Part shown: piece by piece, positions 8,566 through 17,719 of the stretch
How the letters are laid out: each line of letters begins with the position of its first letter
How positions within the stretch are numbered: the first letter of the stretch is position 1
Assembly: GCA_030123525.1 (NCBI GenBank)
Contig: CP126125.1
Coordinates: 2,914,001-2,978,000, forward strand
Length of the DNA stretch: 64,000 nucleotides
Reading direction: 5' to 3'
Source of the DNA: ELB16-189 sp018266435
Lineage (GTDB): Bacteria; Bacteroidota; Bacteroidia; Cytophagales; Cyclobacteriaceae
The notes under the pieces: model-generated
Told to the model about the DNA's origin: nothing
Databases searched by the model: none
The model's input: only the letters and a program-made list of their open reading frames with translations
Translations under genes and position numbers: made by a program

Positions 8566-9065
8566 TGGAAGCTGCTGATCAAGAAAAAATTCTTTCGGTC
8601 ATCAATGAACAATTTGATGGCGAAATAATTGAGTCGGGTATGGTCAGGGATTTTTTTACCATTGTTTTAAAAAAAGAAAAAATAGTTGAAATTATCCGCC
8701 ACTTATACCACCACGCAGAAACTGAATTTCAATTTCTCACCACACTTTGTGGTATCCATTTTCCGGATCAAAACCAGATGGCAGTAATGTACCAGTTGCA
8801 TAATCTGAAAACCAATAAAAGAGTGCGTTTAAAAATATTTATGCCGGACGATAAACCAGAGGTAAATACCCTGACCACAGTTTTTCCGGCAGCTAATTGG
8901 ATGGAACGAGAAACCTTTGATTTTTTTGGAATCATTTTCAGCGGCCACCCTAATCTTAAAAGGATTTTGAATGTGGAAGAAATGACCATTCATCCGCTAC
9001 GAAAAGAATATCCTCTGGAAGACCAGTCACGTGAAGATAAAAAGGATTTTATGTTTGGACGATGA
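8565..9065 (+). CDS. nuoC: NADH-quinone oxidoreductase subunit C
   Basis: Peripheral-arm 30-kDa-type subunit of complex I. In 166 residues the family signature appears as FPAANWMEREtFDFFGIIFSGHPNLKRIL, ending with PLRKEYPLEDQ. NuoC is separate from NuoD here, unlike the fused NuoCD of E. coli. It overlaps nuoB by one base and nuoD by four. No cofactor is expected. Confidence 0.95.
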   Translation: MEAADQEKILSVINEQFDGEIIESGMVRDFFTIVLKKEKIVEIIRHLYHHAETEFQFLTTLCGIHFPDQNQMAVMYQLHNLKTNKRVRLKIFMPDDKPEVNTLTTVFPAANWMERETFDFFGIIFSGHPNLKRILNVEEMTIHPLRKEYPLEDQSREDKKDFMFGR

Positions 9066-10270
9066 CAGAAGCACAAGATAAGATAGCACCCACCCCCGCA
9101 GGAGAAAAACAATATTCTTACCTAAACTTAGGCCCTACTCATCCGGCCACACACGGCATTTTTCAAAATGTGCTGAAGATGGATGGCGAAGTGATAGTAG
9201 AATCCACACCTACGATTGGGTACATACACCGAGCATTTGAAAAATTAGCTGAACGAAGACCTCTCTACCAAATTACCCCCATTACCGATCGATTGAATTA
9301 TTGTTCGGCACCGATTAACAACATCGGCTGGCATATGACCGTTGAAAAACTGTTGGGTGTGGAAATTCCCAAACGGGTTCAGTACTTGCGTGTAATTATT
9401 ATGGAACTGGCCCGCATTACTGATCACTTGATTTGCAATGCGGTGATTGGTGTGGATACGGGTGCGTTAACAGGATTTGTTTACTTATTTCAGCAACGTG
9501 AGTTGGTATATGAAATCTACGAAGAGATTTGCGGAGCAAGGTTAACCAGCAACATCGGGCGCATAGGCGGGTTTGAAAGAGACTTTACCCCCAAGGCCTG
9601 GGAGAAAATAAATCGGTTTTTAAAAGAGTTCCCCGAAGTATTAAAAGAATTTGAAGGATTGCTTAACCGCAACCGAATCTTTATGGATCGCACCATTGGC
9701 TCCGGGGGAATAACGGCTGAGAAAGCGTTGAGTTATAGTTTTACCGGCCCCAACTTACGAGCAGCAGGAGTTGACTATGATGTGCGTGCAATGAATCCCT
9801 ACTCTTCGTACGAAGATTTTGAATTCATTATACCGGTCGGTAAGAATGGAGATGTGTACGATCGGTTTATGGTTCGTCAGGAAGAGATGTGGCAAAGTTT
9901 GAGCATCATTAAGCAGGCTATAGAAAAACTGCCCGAAGGACCACACCATGGCAATGTGCCCGATTTTTATCTTCCGCCAAAAGAACAAGTTTATAATAAT
10001 ATGGAAGCACTCATCTACCATTTTAAAATAGTGATGGGTGAAACCGATATACCCCCAGGCGAAGTATATCACAGCGTAGAGGGAGCCAATGGCGAACTCG
10101 GCTTTTACCTAATCAGCGATGGCGGAAGAACACCGTATCGTCTGCACTTTAGAAGACCGTGTTTTATATTTTATCAGGCGTATCCGGAAATTATTAAAGG
10201 CTCTATGTTAAGCGATGCCATTTTGACCATGAGCAGCATGAATGTGATTGCAGGGGAACTGGATGCTTGA
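9062..10270 (+). CDS. nuoD: NADH-quinone oxidoreductase subunit D
   Basis: The 49-kDa subunit; with NuoB it forms the quinone-reduction pocket and is related to [NiFe] hydrogenase large subunits. The 402 residues include LGPTHPATHGIFQNVLKMDG, GYIHRAFEKLAERR, and the C-terminal FYLISDGGRTPYRLHFRRP. The ligand cysteines of hydrogenases are absent, as expected. It overlaps nuoC by 4 bp; a 95-bp gap follows before nuoE. Confidence 0.97.
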   Translation: MTEAQDKIAPTPAGEKQYSYLNLGPTHPATHGIFQNVLKMDGEVIVESTPTIGYIHRAFEKLAERRPLYQITPITDRLNYCSAPINNIGWHMTVEKLLGVEIPKRVQYLRVIIMELARITDHLICNAVIGVDTGALTGFVYLFQQRELVYEIYEEICGARLTSNIGRIGGFERDFTPKAWEKINRFLKEFPEVLKEFEGLLNRNRIFMDRTIGSGGITAEKALSYSFTGPNLRAAGVDYDVRAMNPYSSYEDFEFIIPVGKNGDVYDRFMVRQEEMWQSLSIIKQAIEKLPEGPHHGNVPDFYLPPKEQVYNNMEALIYHFKIVMGETDIPPGEVYHSVEGANGELGFYLISDGGRTPYRLHFRRPCFIFYQAYPEIIKGSMLSDAILTMSSMNVIAGELDA

Positions 10271-10365
10271 GTAAGAAAAAAGATGAATTGAAAAACAGAA
10301 TTTATAAAGAGTAAAAATACAGCGTATAAAATAGTATTTGATCCTCTCGGACTATTGAGCAACCC

Positions 10366-10908
10366 ATGAGCGAAAACAAAAAAATAGAATTTTCAATTGA
10401 AGCTTTGGCCACAGCCAAAAAAATCATGGCACGCTATCCGGAAGGAAAGCAGAAGTCGGCATTGATCCCTATTTTACATTTGGCACAGACCGAATTCAAT
10501 GGCTGGCTTAGCGCTGAGGTGATGGACTATGTAGCTTCGTTGCTAAGCATTAAACCCATTGAGGTATACGAAGTGGTTACATTTTATTCCATGTTCAACT
10601 CCAAACCCGTAGGCAAGTGCTTAATTGAAGTTTGTCAGACCAGTTCGTGTTGGTTGCGTGGGTCAGATGAGATTGTTGCTCATATAAAAAATAAATTGAA
10701 CATTAACGTGGGAGAAACCTCGGCCGATGGCATGTTTACTTTAAAGACCGTGGAATGCCTGGGCTCATGCGGCACAGCTCCCATGTTGCAATGCGGAGCA
10801 GATTTCCACGAAAACCTGACCGTTGAGAAAGTAGATGAGTTATTGGAAAAATTGAGAAATAAAAACGAACGAAGCAGCTATTTGAAATCGATGATTACTG
10901 ATCGTTAG
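10366..10908 (+). CDS. nuoE: NADH-quinone oxidoreductase subunit E
   Basis: The 24-kDa subunit of the NADH-dehydrogenase module, with a thioredoxin-like [2Fe-2S] domain. Of 180 residues the four ligand cysteines are in CQTSSCWLRG and CLGSCGTAPMLQ. The N-terminal helical bundle includes LIPILHLAQTEFNGWLS. The 53-bp gap to nuoF shows no promoter or terminator, so it is part of the operon. With NuoF and NuoG it makes NADH the electron donor. Confidence 0.96.
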   Translation: MSENKKIEFSIEALATAKKIMARYPEGKQKSALIPILHLAQTEFNGWLSAEVMDYVASLLSIKPIEVYEVVTFYSMFNSKPVGKCLIEVCQTSSCWLRGSDEIVAHIKNKLNINVGETSADGMFTLKTVECLGSCGTAPMLQCGADFHENLTVEKVDELLEKLRNKNERSSYLKSMITDR

Positions 10909-10961
10909 AAGTTAATTAAAAAACAAAACATCCGAAACAGATAACGAGCAACTGAACAGAG

Positions 10962-12290
10962 ATGGGAAAAAAATTACTTTTAGAACATATCAACGAGCCT
11001 GGCATTCAATCCTTTGAAGTGTATCGCAAAAAAGGCGGGTATGCGTCAGTAGAGAAGGCGTTGAAGTCCATGAAGCCCGATGAAGTTACAGAAGAAGTGA
11101 AACGTTCGGGTTTGCGCGGTCGGGGTGGTGCAGGTTTCCCTACCGGTATGAAGTGGACGTTTCTCGATCGCAGATCAGAGAAACCCCGTTACCTGGTTTG
11201 TAATGCCGATGAAAGTGAACCGGGTACTTTTAAAGACCGCTACCTGATGGAACACCTCCCGCACCTTTTGGTTGAGGGGATGATTACATCAAGCTATGCC
11301 CTGGGTGCCAAAACCTCTTATATCTACATTCGCGGAGAATACATGTACATTGTTCGTATTCTTGAAAAAGCCATTGAAGAGGCCTACGCTAACGGTTTCC
11401 TGGGAAAAAACATTTTGGGCACCGATTACTCACTCGACTTATATGTTCACCCCGGAGCGGGTGCTTACATCTGCGGTGAAGAAACAGCTTTGCTCGAGTC
11501 GTTGGAAGGCAAGCGTGGCAACCCGAGACTGAAACCTCCCTTCCCCGCCATTGCCGGATTATATGCTTGCCCTACTGTAGTAAATAATGTTGAGACCATT
11601 GCAGCAGTTGTGCCCATCATCAATATAGGAGGAGATGAGTATGCAAAAATTGGTGTTGGGAAAAGTACCGGAACGAAATTAATATCGGCCAGCGGCCATA
11701 TCAATAAACCCGGTGTTTACGAAATTGAATTAGGGATTCCCGTAGAAGAGTTTATTTTTTCTGATGAATATTGTGGCGGTATTTGGAAAGACCGAAGACT
11801 GAAAGCGGTGGTGGCTGGCGGTTCCTCTGTTCCGATTTTACCGGCCGATTTAATTTTTACAACGGCCAAAGGCGAGCCCCGGCTGATGACTTACGAATCG
11901 TTGGCAGATGGCGGTTTTGCAACTGGTACCATGCTTGGCTCCGGTGGATTTATTGTAATGGATGAGACAGCAAGCATTGTGGAAAACCTGTACACCTTCT
12001 CCCGGTTTTATCATCACGAGTCATGCGGGCAGTGCAGCCCTTGCCGTGAAGGTACCGGCTGGTTAGAAAAAATTCTACATCGCTTGCGTGAAGGTCACGG
12101 CAAAAAAGAAGATGTTGATTTGTTGGTTAGTGTAGCAAAGAACATAGAAGGTAAAACCATCTGTCCTCTGGGCGAAGCAGCAGCTTGGCCTGTGGCAAGT
12201 GCAGTAAAACATTTTAGGAAAGAGTTTGAAGAAGCCGCAGCCAGACTCCAGTTATCGGCTGTACAGAAAGCAGAACTGGCAACCCATTAA
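10962..12290 (+). CDS. nuoF: NADH-quinone oxidoreductase subunit F
   Basis: The 51-kDa subunit that binds NADH and FMN and carries a [4Fe-4S] cluster. In 442 residues the nucleotide/flavin glycine-rich motif is LRGRGGAGFPTGMKW, with VCNADESEPGTFKDR and GAYICGEETALLESLEGKRG following. The cluster ligands are SCGQCSPCREG and a later Cys in KTICPLGEAA. Length equals E. coli NuoF. It is followed after three bases by nuoG. Confidence 0.98.
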   Translation: MGKKLLLEHINEPGIQSFEVYRKKGGYASVEKALKSMKPDEVTEEVKRSGLRGRGGAGFPTGMKWTFLDRRSEKPRYLVCNADESEPGTFKDRYLMEHLPHLLVEGMITSSYALGAKTSYIYIRGEYMYIVRILEKAIEEAYANGFLGKNILGTDYSLDLYVHPGAGAYICGEETALLESLEGKRGNPRLKPPFPAIAGLYACPTVVNNVETIAAVVPIINIGGDEYAKIGVGKSTGTKLISASGHINKPGVYEIELGIPVEEFIFSDEYCGGIWKDRRLKAVVAGGSSVPILPADLIFTTAKGEPRLMTYESLADGGFATGTMLGSGGFIVMDETASIVENLYTFSRFYHHESCGQCSPCREGTGWLEKILHRLREGHGKKEDVDLLVSVAKNIEGKTICPLGEAAAWPVASAVKHFRKEFEEAAARLQLSAVQKAELATH

Positions 12291-12293
12291 GCC

Positions 12294-13340
12294 ATGGCAA
12301 AAGTAACTATAGATGGAATAACAGTTGAAGTGCCCGATGGCACAACAATATTGAATGCAGCAAGGCAAATTGGCGGAGAGATTGTTCCCCCGGCTATGTG
12401 TTATTATACCTCACTTAAAGACTCGGGCGGAAAATGTCGTGTATGCCTGGTTAAAGTAACGCAAGGCTCAGCCAAAGACCCTCGACCTATGCCTAAGTTG
12501 GTAGCCTCTTGCCGCACAACCGTAGCCGATGGAATGGTGATAGAAAACATCAGCTCACCGGAGGTATTGGAAGCGCGCAAAGGAGTTGTTGAGTTTTTAC
12601 TGATTAACCATCCGCTCGATTGCCCCATTTGCGATCAGGCCGGAGAATGTGATTTGCAAGACCTTTCGTATGAACATGGATTAGCTGACACCCGCTACGA
12701 ATTTGAACGCAGAACATTTGAAAAAATAGACATAGGCGACAAAATCAAATTGCACATGACGCGCTGCATTTTGTGCTATCGCTGCGTGTTGGTGGCCAAT
12801 CAACTGACTGAACAGCGGGTTCATGGAGTTTTAGACCGGGGTGACCGTGCAGAGATAAGCACCTACATAGAAAAAGCTGTTGACAATGATTTCTCCGGAA
12901 ACATGATTGATGTTTGCCCGGTTGGCGCGCTGACTGACCGAACCTTTCGGTTCAAAAGCCGGGTGTGGTTTACTAAACCAATGGATGCTCATCGCAATTG
13001 TACCAAGTGTTGTGGCAAAGTAGTGCTGTGGACAAAGGGCAATGATGTATTGCGCGTTACAGCACGTAAAGATAGATACGGTGAGGTGAGTGAATTTATT
13101 TGCAACGAGTGCCGGTACGAACACAAAAATTTAGCAGACTGGGTTGTTGAAGGTCCGCGTCATATCAATCGTCACTCGGTAATTTCGCAAAACCATTACG
13201 AAAAAATTGATTTACTTAAATTGAAGAAAGAGGTAGAGCGACAATTAGTTTTTCAAAAAGGGAAACAGTTACCACCGGCAAACCAATCGACAACGTACTC
13301 TACAGAAAATGGCAATTCCCAAACTCAAACACACGCATGA
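12294..13340 (+). CDS. nuoG: NADH-quinone oxidoreductase subunit G, short form
   Basis: Iron-sulfur subunit of the NADH module. The 348 residues hold the N-terminal [2Fe-2S] domain (PPAMCYYTSLKDSGGKCRVC, then SCRTT), the His/Cys-ligated region HPLDCPICDQAGECDLQD, the [4Fe-4S] motif RCILCYRC with the later VCPVGAL, and a fourth cysteine group NCTKCCGKV...CNECRYEH. It stops there: the large molybdopterin-oxidoreductase-like domain that makes E. coli NuoG about 900 residues is missing. The downstream gene overlaps by 4 bp, so this is not a local frameshift. Short NuoG is, as I recall, normal in Bacteroidota. The last ~35 residues are low-complexity (Gln, Asn, Ser, Thr). Confidence 0.93.
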   Translation: MAKVTIDGITVEVPDGTTILNAARQIGGEIVPPAMCYYTSLKDSGGKCRVCLVKVTQGSAKDPRPMPKLVASCRTTVADGMVIENISSPEVLEARKGVVEFLLINHPLDCPICDQAGECDLQDLSYEHGLADTRYEFERRTFEKIDIGDKIKLHMTRCILCYRCVLVANQLTEQRVHGVLDRGDRAEISTYIEKAVDNDFSGNMIDVCPVGALTDRTFRFKSRVWFTKPMDAHRNCTKCCGKVVLWTKGNDVLRVTARKDRYGEVSEFICNECRYEHKNLADWVVEGPRHINRHSVISQNHYEKIDLLKLKKEVERQLVFQKGKQLPPANQSTTYSTENGNSQTQTHA

Positions 13341-14380
13341 TAGCTCTGCTTACGTATAAAGGGATTTTAGTGCTGATCGTATTTACAATTACATTAGCTG
13401 TGGCTGCATATTCAACCTATGCAGAACGTAAGATTGCAGCTTTCCTTCAAGATCGCATCGGCCCTGACCGGGCAGGTCCGTTTGGATTACTTCAGCCCTT
13501 GGCCGATGGCGCTAAGTTTTTTTTCAAGGAAGAAATCATCCCAAATGTTTCTAACAAAACATTATTCATTTTGGGGCCGAGTATAGCAATGCTTACGGCT
13601 CTGATGGCTGGGGTGGTTGTGCCGTGGGGAAATGAATTGATTTTAGGAGGCAACTCATACCTATTACAGATTGCCGATTTGAACGTGGGAGTATTGTATG
13701 TTTTTGGTGTAGTGTCTGTTGGTGTGTATGGAATTATGATCGGGGGGTGGTCATCCAATAATAAGTTTTCATTGTTGGGCGCAGTTCGCGCGTCTGCTCA
13801 GATGATCAGTTATGAAATCGCCATGGGCTTAGCCATCATTGCTTTGATTATGATGACCGGTACACTGAGTTTGCGTGAAATTAGCCTGCAACAGGTGGGT
13901 GGTGTAGGCGGACACTGGAACTGGTGGAATGTAGTGTATCAACCTCTAGGCTTTTTAATTTTTATCGTCTGCGCATTCGCTGAATGCAACCGTACCCCCT
14001 TTGATCTTCCTGAGTGCGAAACTGAATTGGTGGGCGGATATCATACCGAATACAGTAGTATGAAACTCGGTTTGTACTTGTTTGCCGAATACATCAACAT
14101 GTTTATTTCTTCGGCCGTAATGTCAACACTGTATTTTGGCGGGTTTAATTTTCCGTTTATGCATGACTTGGGGTTAAGCGCTAATTGGATTACCGTTCTC
14201 GGAACAGTTGCTTTGTTTCTGAAAATTACTTTCTTCATTTTCTTTTTTATGTGGATACGTTGGACAATCCCACGGTTTAGGTATGATCAGTTGATGAACT
14301 TAGGATGGAAGGGGTTGATTCCTCTGGCTGTTTTCAATATTGTATTGTCGGGATTGATTTCTTTGTATGTGCATCGTTAA
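13337..14380 (+). CDS. nuoH: NADH-quinone oxidoreductase subunit H
   Basis: Membrane subunit lining the quinone chamber and linking it to the proton pumps. The 347 residues have about eight hydrophobic segments. The conserved loops AERKIAAFLQDRIGPDRAGP, LQPLADGAKFFFKE and FAECNRTPFDLPECETELV are all present; the last carries the acidic residues of the quinone entrance. It overlaps the 3' end of nuoG by 4 bp. Confidence 0.97.
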   Translation: MIALLTYKGILVLIVFTITLAVAAYSTYAERKIAAFLQDRIGPDRAGPFGLLQPLADGAKFFFKEEIIPNVSNKTLFILGPSIAMLTALMAGVVVPWGNELILGGNSYLLQIADLNVGVLYVFGVVSVGVYGIMIGGWSSNNKFSLLGAVRASAQMISYEIAMGLAIIALIMMTGTLSLREISLQQVGGVGGHWNWWNVVYQPLGFLIFIVCAFAECNRTPFDLPECETELVGGYHTEYSSMKLGLYLFAEYINMFISSAVMSTLYFGGFNFPFMHDLGLSANWITVLGTVALFLKITFFIFFFMWIRWTIPRFRYDQLMNLGWKGLIPLAVFNIVLSGLISLYVHR

Positions 14381-14407
14381 TAAATTTGATTTTAATTTGC
14401 GTTCAGA

Positions 14408-14971
14408 ATGCTGACGAACCGATCGAAAATTGTTGTAAAAAAAGAAATGAATTTCTGGGAGAGAATTTATCTCCCGGCCATTTTTGGTGGAACACTGATT
14501 ACCATCAAGCACCTGTTCAAACGAAAAGCCACAATCAAATTTCCAGAAGTGAAACGAGAGGTGAGTGTGGTATACCGAGGGCAGCACGTACTGAAACGCG
14601 ATGAACACGGTGCTGAGCGGTGCACGGCTTGTGGCTTGTGTGCGGTGGCTTGCCCTGCAGAAGCCATTACCATGACCGCTGCCGAACGCAAAAAAGGAGA
14701 AGAAAAATTATATCGCGAAGAGAAGTATGCCTCGGTATATGAGATCAATATGCTGCGTTGTATTTTTTGCGGATTATGTGAAGAAGCATGCCCTAAGGAA
14801 GCTATATTTTTAACTGACCGGATTGAACCATCTGACTACACCCGCAAGTCGTTTATTTTTGGAAAAGATAAATTGGTTGAACCTGTCGATAAGCGCATTG
14901 ATGTAACCAAAAGACAAACTCCAGCTGTATTGAATTTCAAAAAAAATAAACTGTTTAGCCACAACCGATAA
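14408..14971 (+). CDS. nuoI: NADH-quinone oxidoreductase subunit I
   Basis: Ferredoxin-like subunit holding two [4Fe-4S] clusters (N6a, N6b) that feed NuoB. In 187 residues both motifs are intact: CTACGLCAVACP and CIFCGLCEEACP. The first Met (MLTNRSKIV) is used; an alternative ATG 13 codons later (MNFWERIYLP) would also suit the family. Followed after two bases by nuoJ. Confidence 0.96.
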   Translation: MLTNRSKIVVKKEMNFWERIYLPAIFGGTLITIKHLFKRKATIKFPEVKREVSVVYRGQHVLKRDEHGAERCTACGLCAVACPAEAITMTAAERKKGEEKLYREEKYASVYEINMLRCIFCGLCEEACPKEAIFLTDRIEPSDYTRKSFIFGKDKLVEPVDKRIDVTKRQTPAVLNFKKNKLFSHNR

Positions 14972-14973
14972 CC

Positions 14974-15486
14974 GTGACTGCTTACTTATTTTATTTCCTC
15001 TCATTTGTAGCCATCTTCTCAGCATTGCTTGTGGTGTTTTCTAAAAACCCGGTCTATAGCATTTTGTATTTGATTATTACTTTTTTTGCCATAGCCGGTC
15101 ATTACGTTTTAGTAAATGCACAGTTTCTTGCGGCAGTTCATGTTATTGTTTATGCCGGTGCTATCATGGTGTTATTTCTTTATGTAATCATGTTACTGAA
15201 TCTGAATAAAGAAGACGAACCACATAAAAGTTATTTAGCCAAAATTGCCGCTGTGATTTGTGCCGGTATCATGATGGTTGTGCTGGTTGCTTCACTAAGA
15301 GGCACCATGCAAACGGCCACAAAATCAGGAAGTGAAATTGGTTTCGTAAACAATCTGGGCAAGGTATTGTTCAACGAATTTTTACTGCCTTTTGAAATCT
15401 CCTCTATTCTCTTACTGGCCGCCATGGTAGGGGTAGTGATGGTGGGCAAGGCAGATCACACAACACAACCACAGGATAAGAAATAA
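14974..15486 (+). CDS. nuoJ: NADH-quinone oxidoreductase subunit J (GTG start)
   Basis: Membrane subunit of complex I with five hydrophobic segments in 170 residues. The signature FAIAGHYVLVNAQFLAAVHVIVYAGAIMVLFLYVIMLLNL, with the pi-bulge-type third helix, is clear. The start is GTG at 14974, two bases after the nuoI stop; no better ATG lies nearby. The C-terminus (EFLLPFEISSILLLAAMVGVVMVGK) is typical. Confidence 0.95.
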   Translation: MTAYLFYFLSFVAIFSALLVVFSKNPVYSILYLIITFFAIAGHYVLVNAQFLAAVHVIVYAGAIMVLFLYVIMLLNLNKEDEPHKSYLAKIAAVICAGIMMVVLVASLRGTMQTATKSGSEIGFVNNLGKVLFNEFLLPFEISSILLLAAMVGVVMVGKADHTTQPQDKK

Positions 15487-15520
15487 TTATGAGTTGCACG
15501 TTATACCTTACGATTAATTA

Positions 15521-15823
15521 ATGATACCCATAGACAATTATATTTGGCTGAGTACAGTACTTTTTTCAATAGGTGTGCTTGGGGTACTTTATCGAAGAAA
15601 TGCCATTATTGTTTTTGCCTGCATTGAATTAATGCTCAATGCCGTTAACCTGCTCTTAGTGGTATTTTCAAATCAACTGAATGACCCCACCGGTCAAGTA
15701 TTTGTTTTTTTTATTATGGCCGTAGCCGCAGCAGAGGTAGCGGTAGGCTTAGCTATTTTGGTAATGATCTACCGAAAAACAAAATCAGTAGACATTGATA
15801 TTCTTAACCAATTGAAAGGATGA
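15521..15823 (+). CDS. nuoK: NADH-quinone oxidoreductase subunit K
   Basis: Small antiporter-like membrane subunit (MrpC homologue) of the proton-translocating arm. Exactly 100 residues, as in E. coli, with three hydrophobic helices. The second carries the conserved glutamate in CIELMLNAVNLLLV and the third one in AAEVAVGLAILVMIYR. It overlaps nuoL by 4 bp. Confidence 0.97.
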   Translation: MIPIDNYIWLSTVLFSIGVLGVLYRRNAIIVFACIELMLNAVNLLLVVFSNQLNDPTGQVFVFFIMAVAAAEVAVGLAILVMIYRKTKSVDIDILNQLKG

Positions 15824-17718
15824 GCATTAAAGCGATGATATTTCTGATTCCATTGCTTCCTTTGTTAGGCTTTGTTCTGATTGCAACCATCAGAAAAAGA
15901 TTGGTGCGTGGCTTTGCCGCATTGATAGGGTGTGGTTCTGTATTTACCTCTTTTATTTTTTCGTTGGTGTTATTTATTAAACTGCTAAATGGAGCCGAAC
16001 CATTTAATGTTACGTATTTTTCCTGGATTGCAGCCGGTAATTTTTCAGCGAGCTTCTCCTATTTAATTGATCCGCTATCTTCTTTGATGTTGTTGATCAT
16101 TACCGGTATTGGTTTTTTGATACATATTTATTCTATTGGCTACATGTGGAAAGACGAGGGTTTTAACCGGTTCTTTTCCTACCTGAATTTGTTTGTTTTT
16201 TTCATGTTGCTGTTGGTGATGGGGAGCAATTACCTGTTGATGTACGTAGGGTGGGAAGGCGTAGGACTTTGTTCGTATTTATTAATTGGTTTTTGGTCAA
16301 AAAATCAAGACTACAACGATGCGGCTAACAAAGCATTTATCATGAATCGCATTGGTGATTTAAGTTTAATCATAGGTGTAATTTTAATTTTCATCAATTA
16401 CGGCAGTATAAATTATGCAGACGTATTTCCTAAAGTTACCGAAGGCAGTTTTGTTCTGACAGTAATTACTGTTTTGTTGTTTATCGGAGCTACAGGTAAG
16501 AGTGCGCAAATACCCCTTTATACCTGGCTGCCCGATGCGATGGCCGGACCAACACCCGTATCGGCTCTCATTCATGCGGCCACAATGGTAACAGCCGGGG
16601 TTTATATGGTGGCCAGAAACAATATACTGTACACACTTTCACCCGTAGCAATGGAACTGGTTTTGGTCATTGGTTTAGCCACGGCACTTTTTGCGGCCAC
16701 CATTGCGTTGGCTCAAAATGATATTAAGAAAGTACTGGCGTATTCTACGGTCAGTCAGTTGGGGTTGATGTTTGTAGCACTGGGTGTTGGCGCTTATGCT
16801 TCAGGTATTTTTCACATGGCCACACATGCGTTTTTTAAGGCGTTACTTTTTCTTGGTGCCGGGTCGGTAATTCATGCATTACATCATGAACAAGATATAC
16901 GCAACATGGGTGGCTTGCGAAAATACATACCTATTACATTTTTTACCTTTTTAGTTGGTGTATTGGCCATATCAGGTATTCCACCATTTGCTGGATTTTT
17001 TTCAAAAGATGAAATCTTAGCCAAGGCCTTTGAACATAACCAACTCGCCTGGCTGATAGCTGTTATTGCTTCCTTGCTTACGGTATTTTACATGTTCCGT
17101 TTGTTGTTTATCACTTTCTATGGAAAGAACCGCTCGAGTGAAGAAACAATACATCATATTCATGAATCTCCCGCCAGTATTACTATCCCGCTGATTGTCT
17201 TGGCGGTGTTGAGTGCAGCCGGAGGATTTATGGGAGTACCCGAAATACTGGGAGGCAGCAACTGGATTGAACATTTTCTTTCACCTGTTTTTGCAAAGTC
17301 ACATGAAGTGATGACGGAATACACCATGAGTCATACCACAGAATATGTGCTGATGGGGGTAATTGTGGTTTTTACTCTGGTAATGATTGCCCTTGCGTAT
17401 GTTCGCTATGTCAGCCGGGCGCGAGTTCCGGCATCGGAAGGAAGCGAACTTTCGGTGGCTCACAGAATCATTTACCACAAATACTACATTGACGAGTTTT
17501 ACGAATCCATCGTAGTAAAACCGTTTTACTGGATTTCAAAACTATTTGATATTGTAATTGAAAAATCAGGGATTGATCGGTTAGTAAACCTGATTAGTGA
17601 GTCATTGCAAGATTGGAGTAACCGGTTTCGTAAGTTACAAAACGGCTACGTGGGTTTTTATATTTTTATTATGGTGATAGGGGTTATCTTAGTAATTGCT
17701 TATTCATTTTTAAAGTGA
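15820..17718 (+). CDS. nuoL: NADH-quinone oxidoreductase subunit L
   Basis: Largest antiporter-like proton-pumping subunit, at the distal end of the membrane arm. The 632 residues have many hydrophobic helices, the conserved glutamate region YVGWEGVGLCSYLLIGFW, the lysine/histidine pump region GKSAQIPLYTWLPDAMAGPTPVSALIHAATMVTAG, and FHMATHAFFKALLFLGAGSVIH. The long C-terminal part includes the lateral-helix region and a last membrane segment. Next gene begins one base after its stop. Confidence 0.97.
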   Translation: MSIKAMIFLIPLLPLLGFVLIATIRKRLVRGFAALIGCGSVFTSFIFSLVLFIKLLNGAEPFNVTYFSWIAAGNFSASFSYLIDPLSSLMLLIITGIGFLIHIYSIGYMWKDEGFNRFFSYLNLFVFFMLLLVMGSNYLLMYVGWEGVGLCSYLLIGFWSKNQDYNDAANKAFIMNRIGDLSLIIGVILIFINYGSINYADVFPKVTEGSFVLTVITVLLFIGATGKSAQIPLYTWLPDAMAGPTPVSALIHAATMVTAGVYMVARNNILYTLSPVAMELVLVIGLATALFAATIALAQNDIKKVLAYSTVSQLGLMFVALGVGAYASGIFHMATHAFFKALLFLGAGSVIHALHHEQDIRNMGGLRKYIPITFFTFLVGVLAISGIPPFAGFFSKDEILAKAFEHNQLAWLIAVIASLLTVFYMFRLLFITFYGKNRSSEETIHHIHESPASITIPLIVLAVLSAAGGFMGVPEILGGSNWIEHFLSPVFAKSHEVMTEYTMSHTTEYVLMGVIVVFTLVMIALAYVRYVSRARVPASEGSELSVAHRIIYHKYYIDEFYESIVVKPFYWISKLFDIVIEKSGIDRLVNLISESLQDWSNRFRKLQNGYVGFYIFIMVIGVILVIAYSFLK

Positions 17719-17719
17719 C

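Noticed and set aside
12294..13340. Truncated or frameshifted nuoG
   Set aside because: All iron-sulfur motifs are intact and nuoH overlaps its end by 4 bp, so the short form is the normal gene here.
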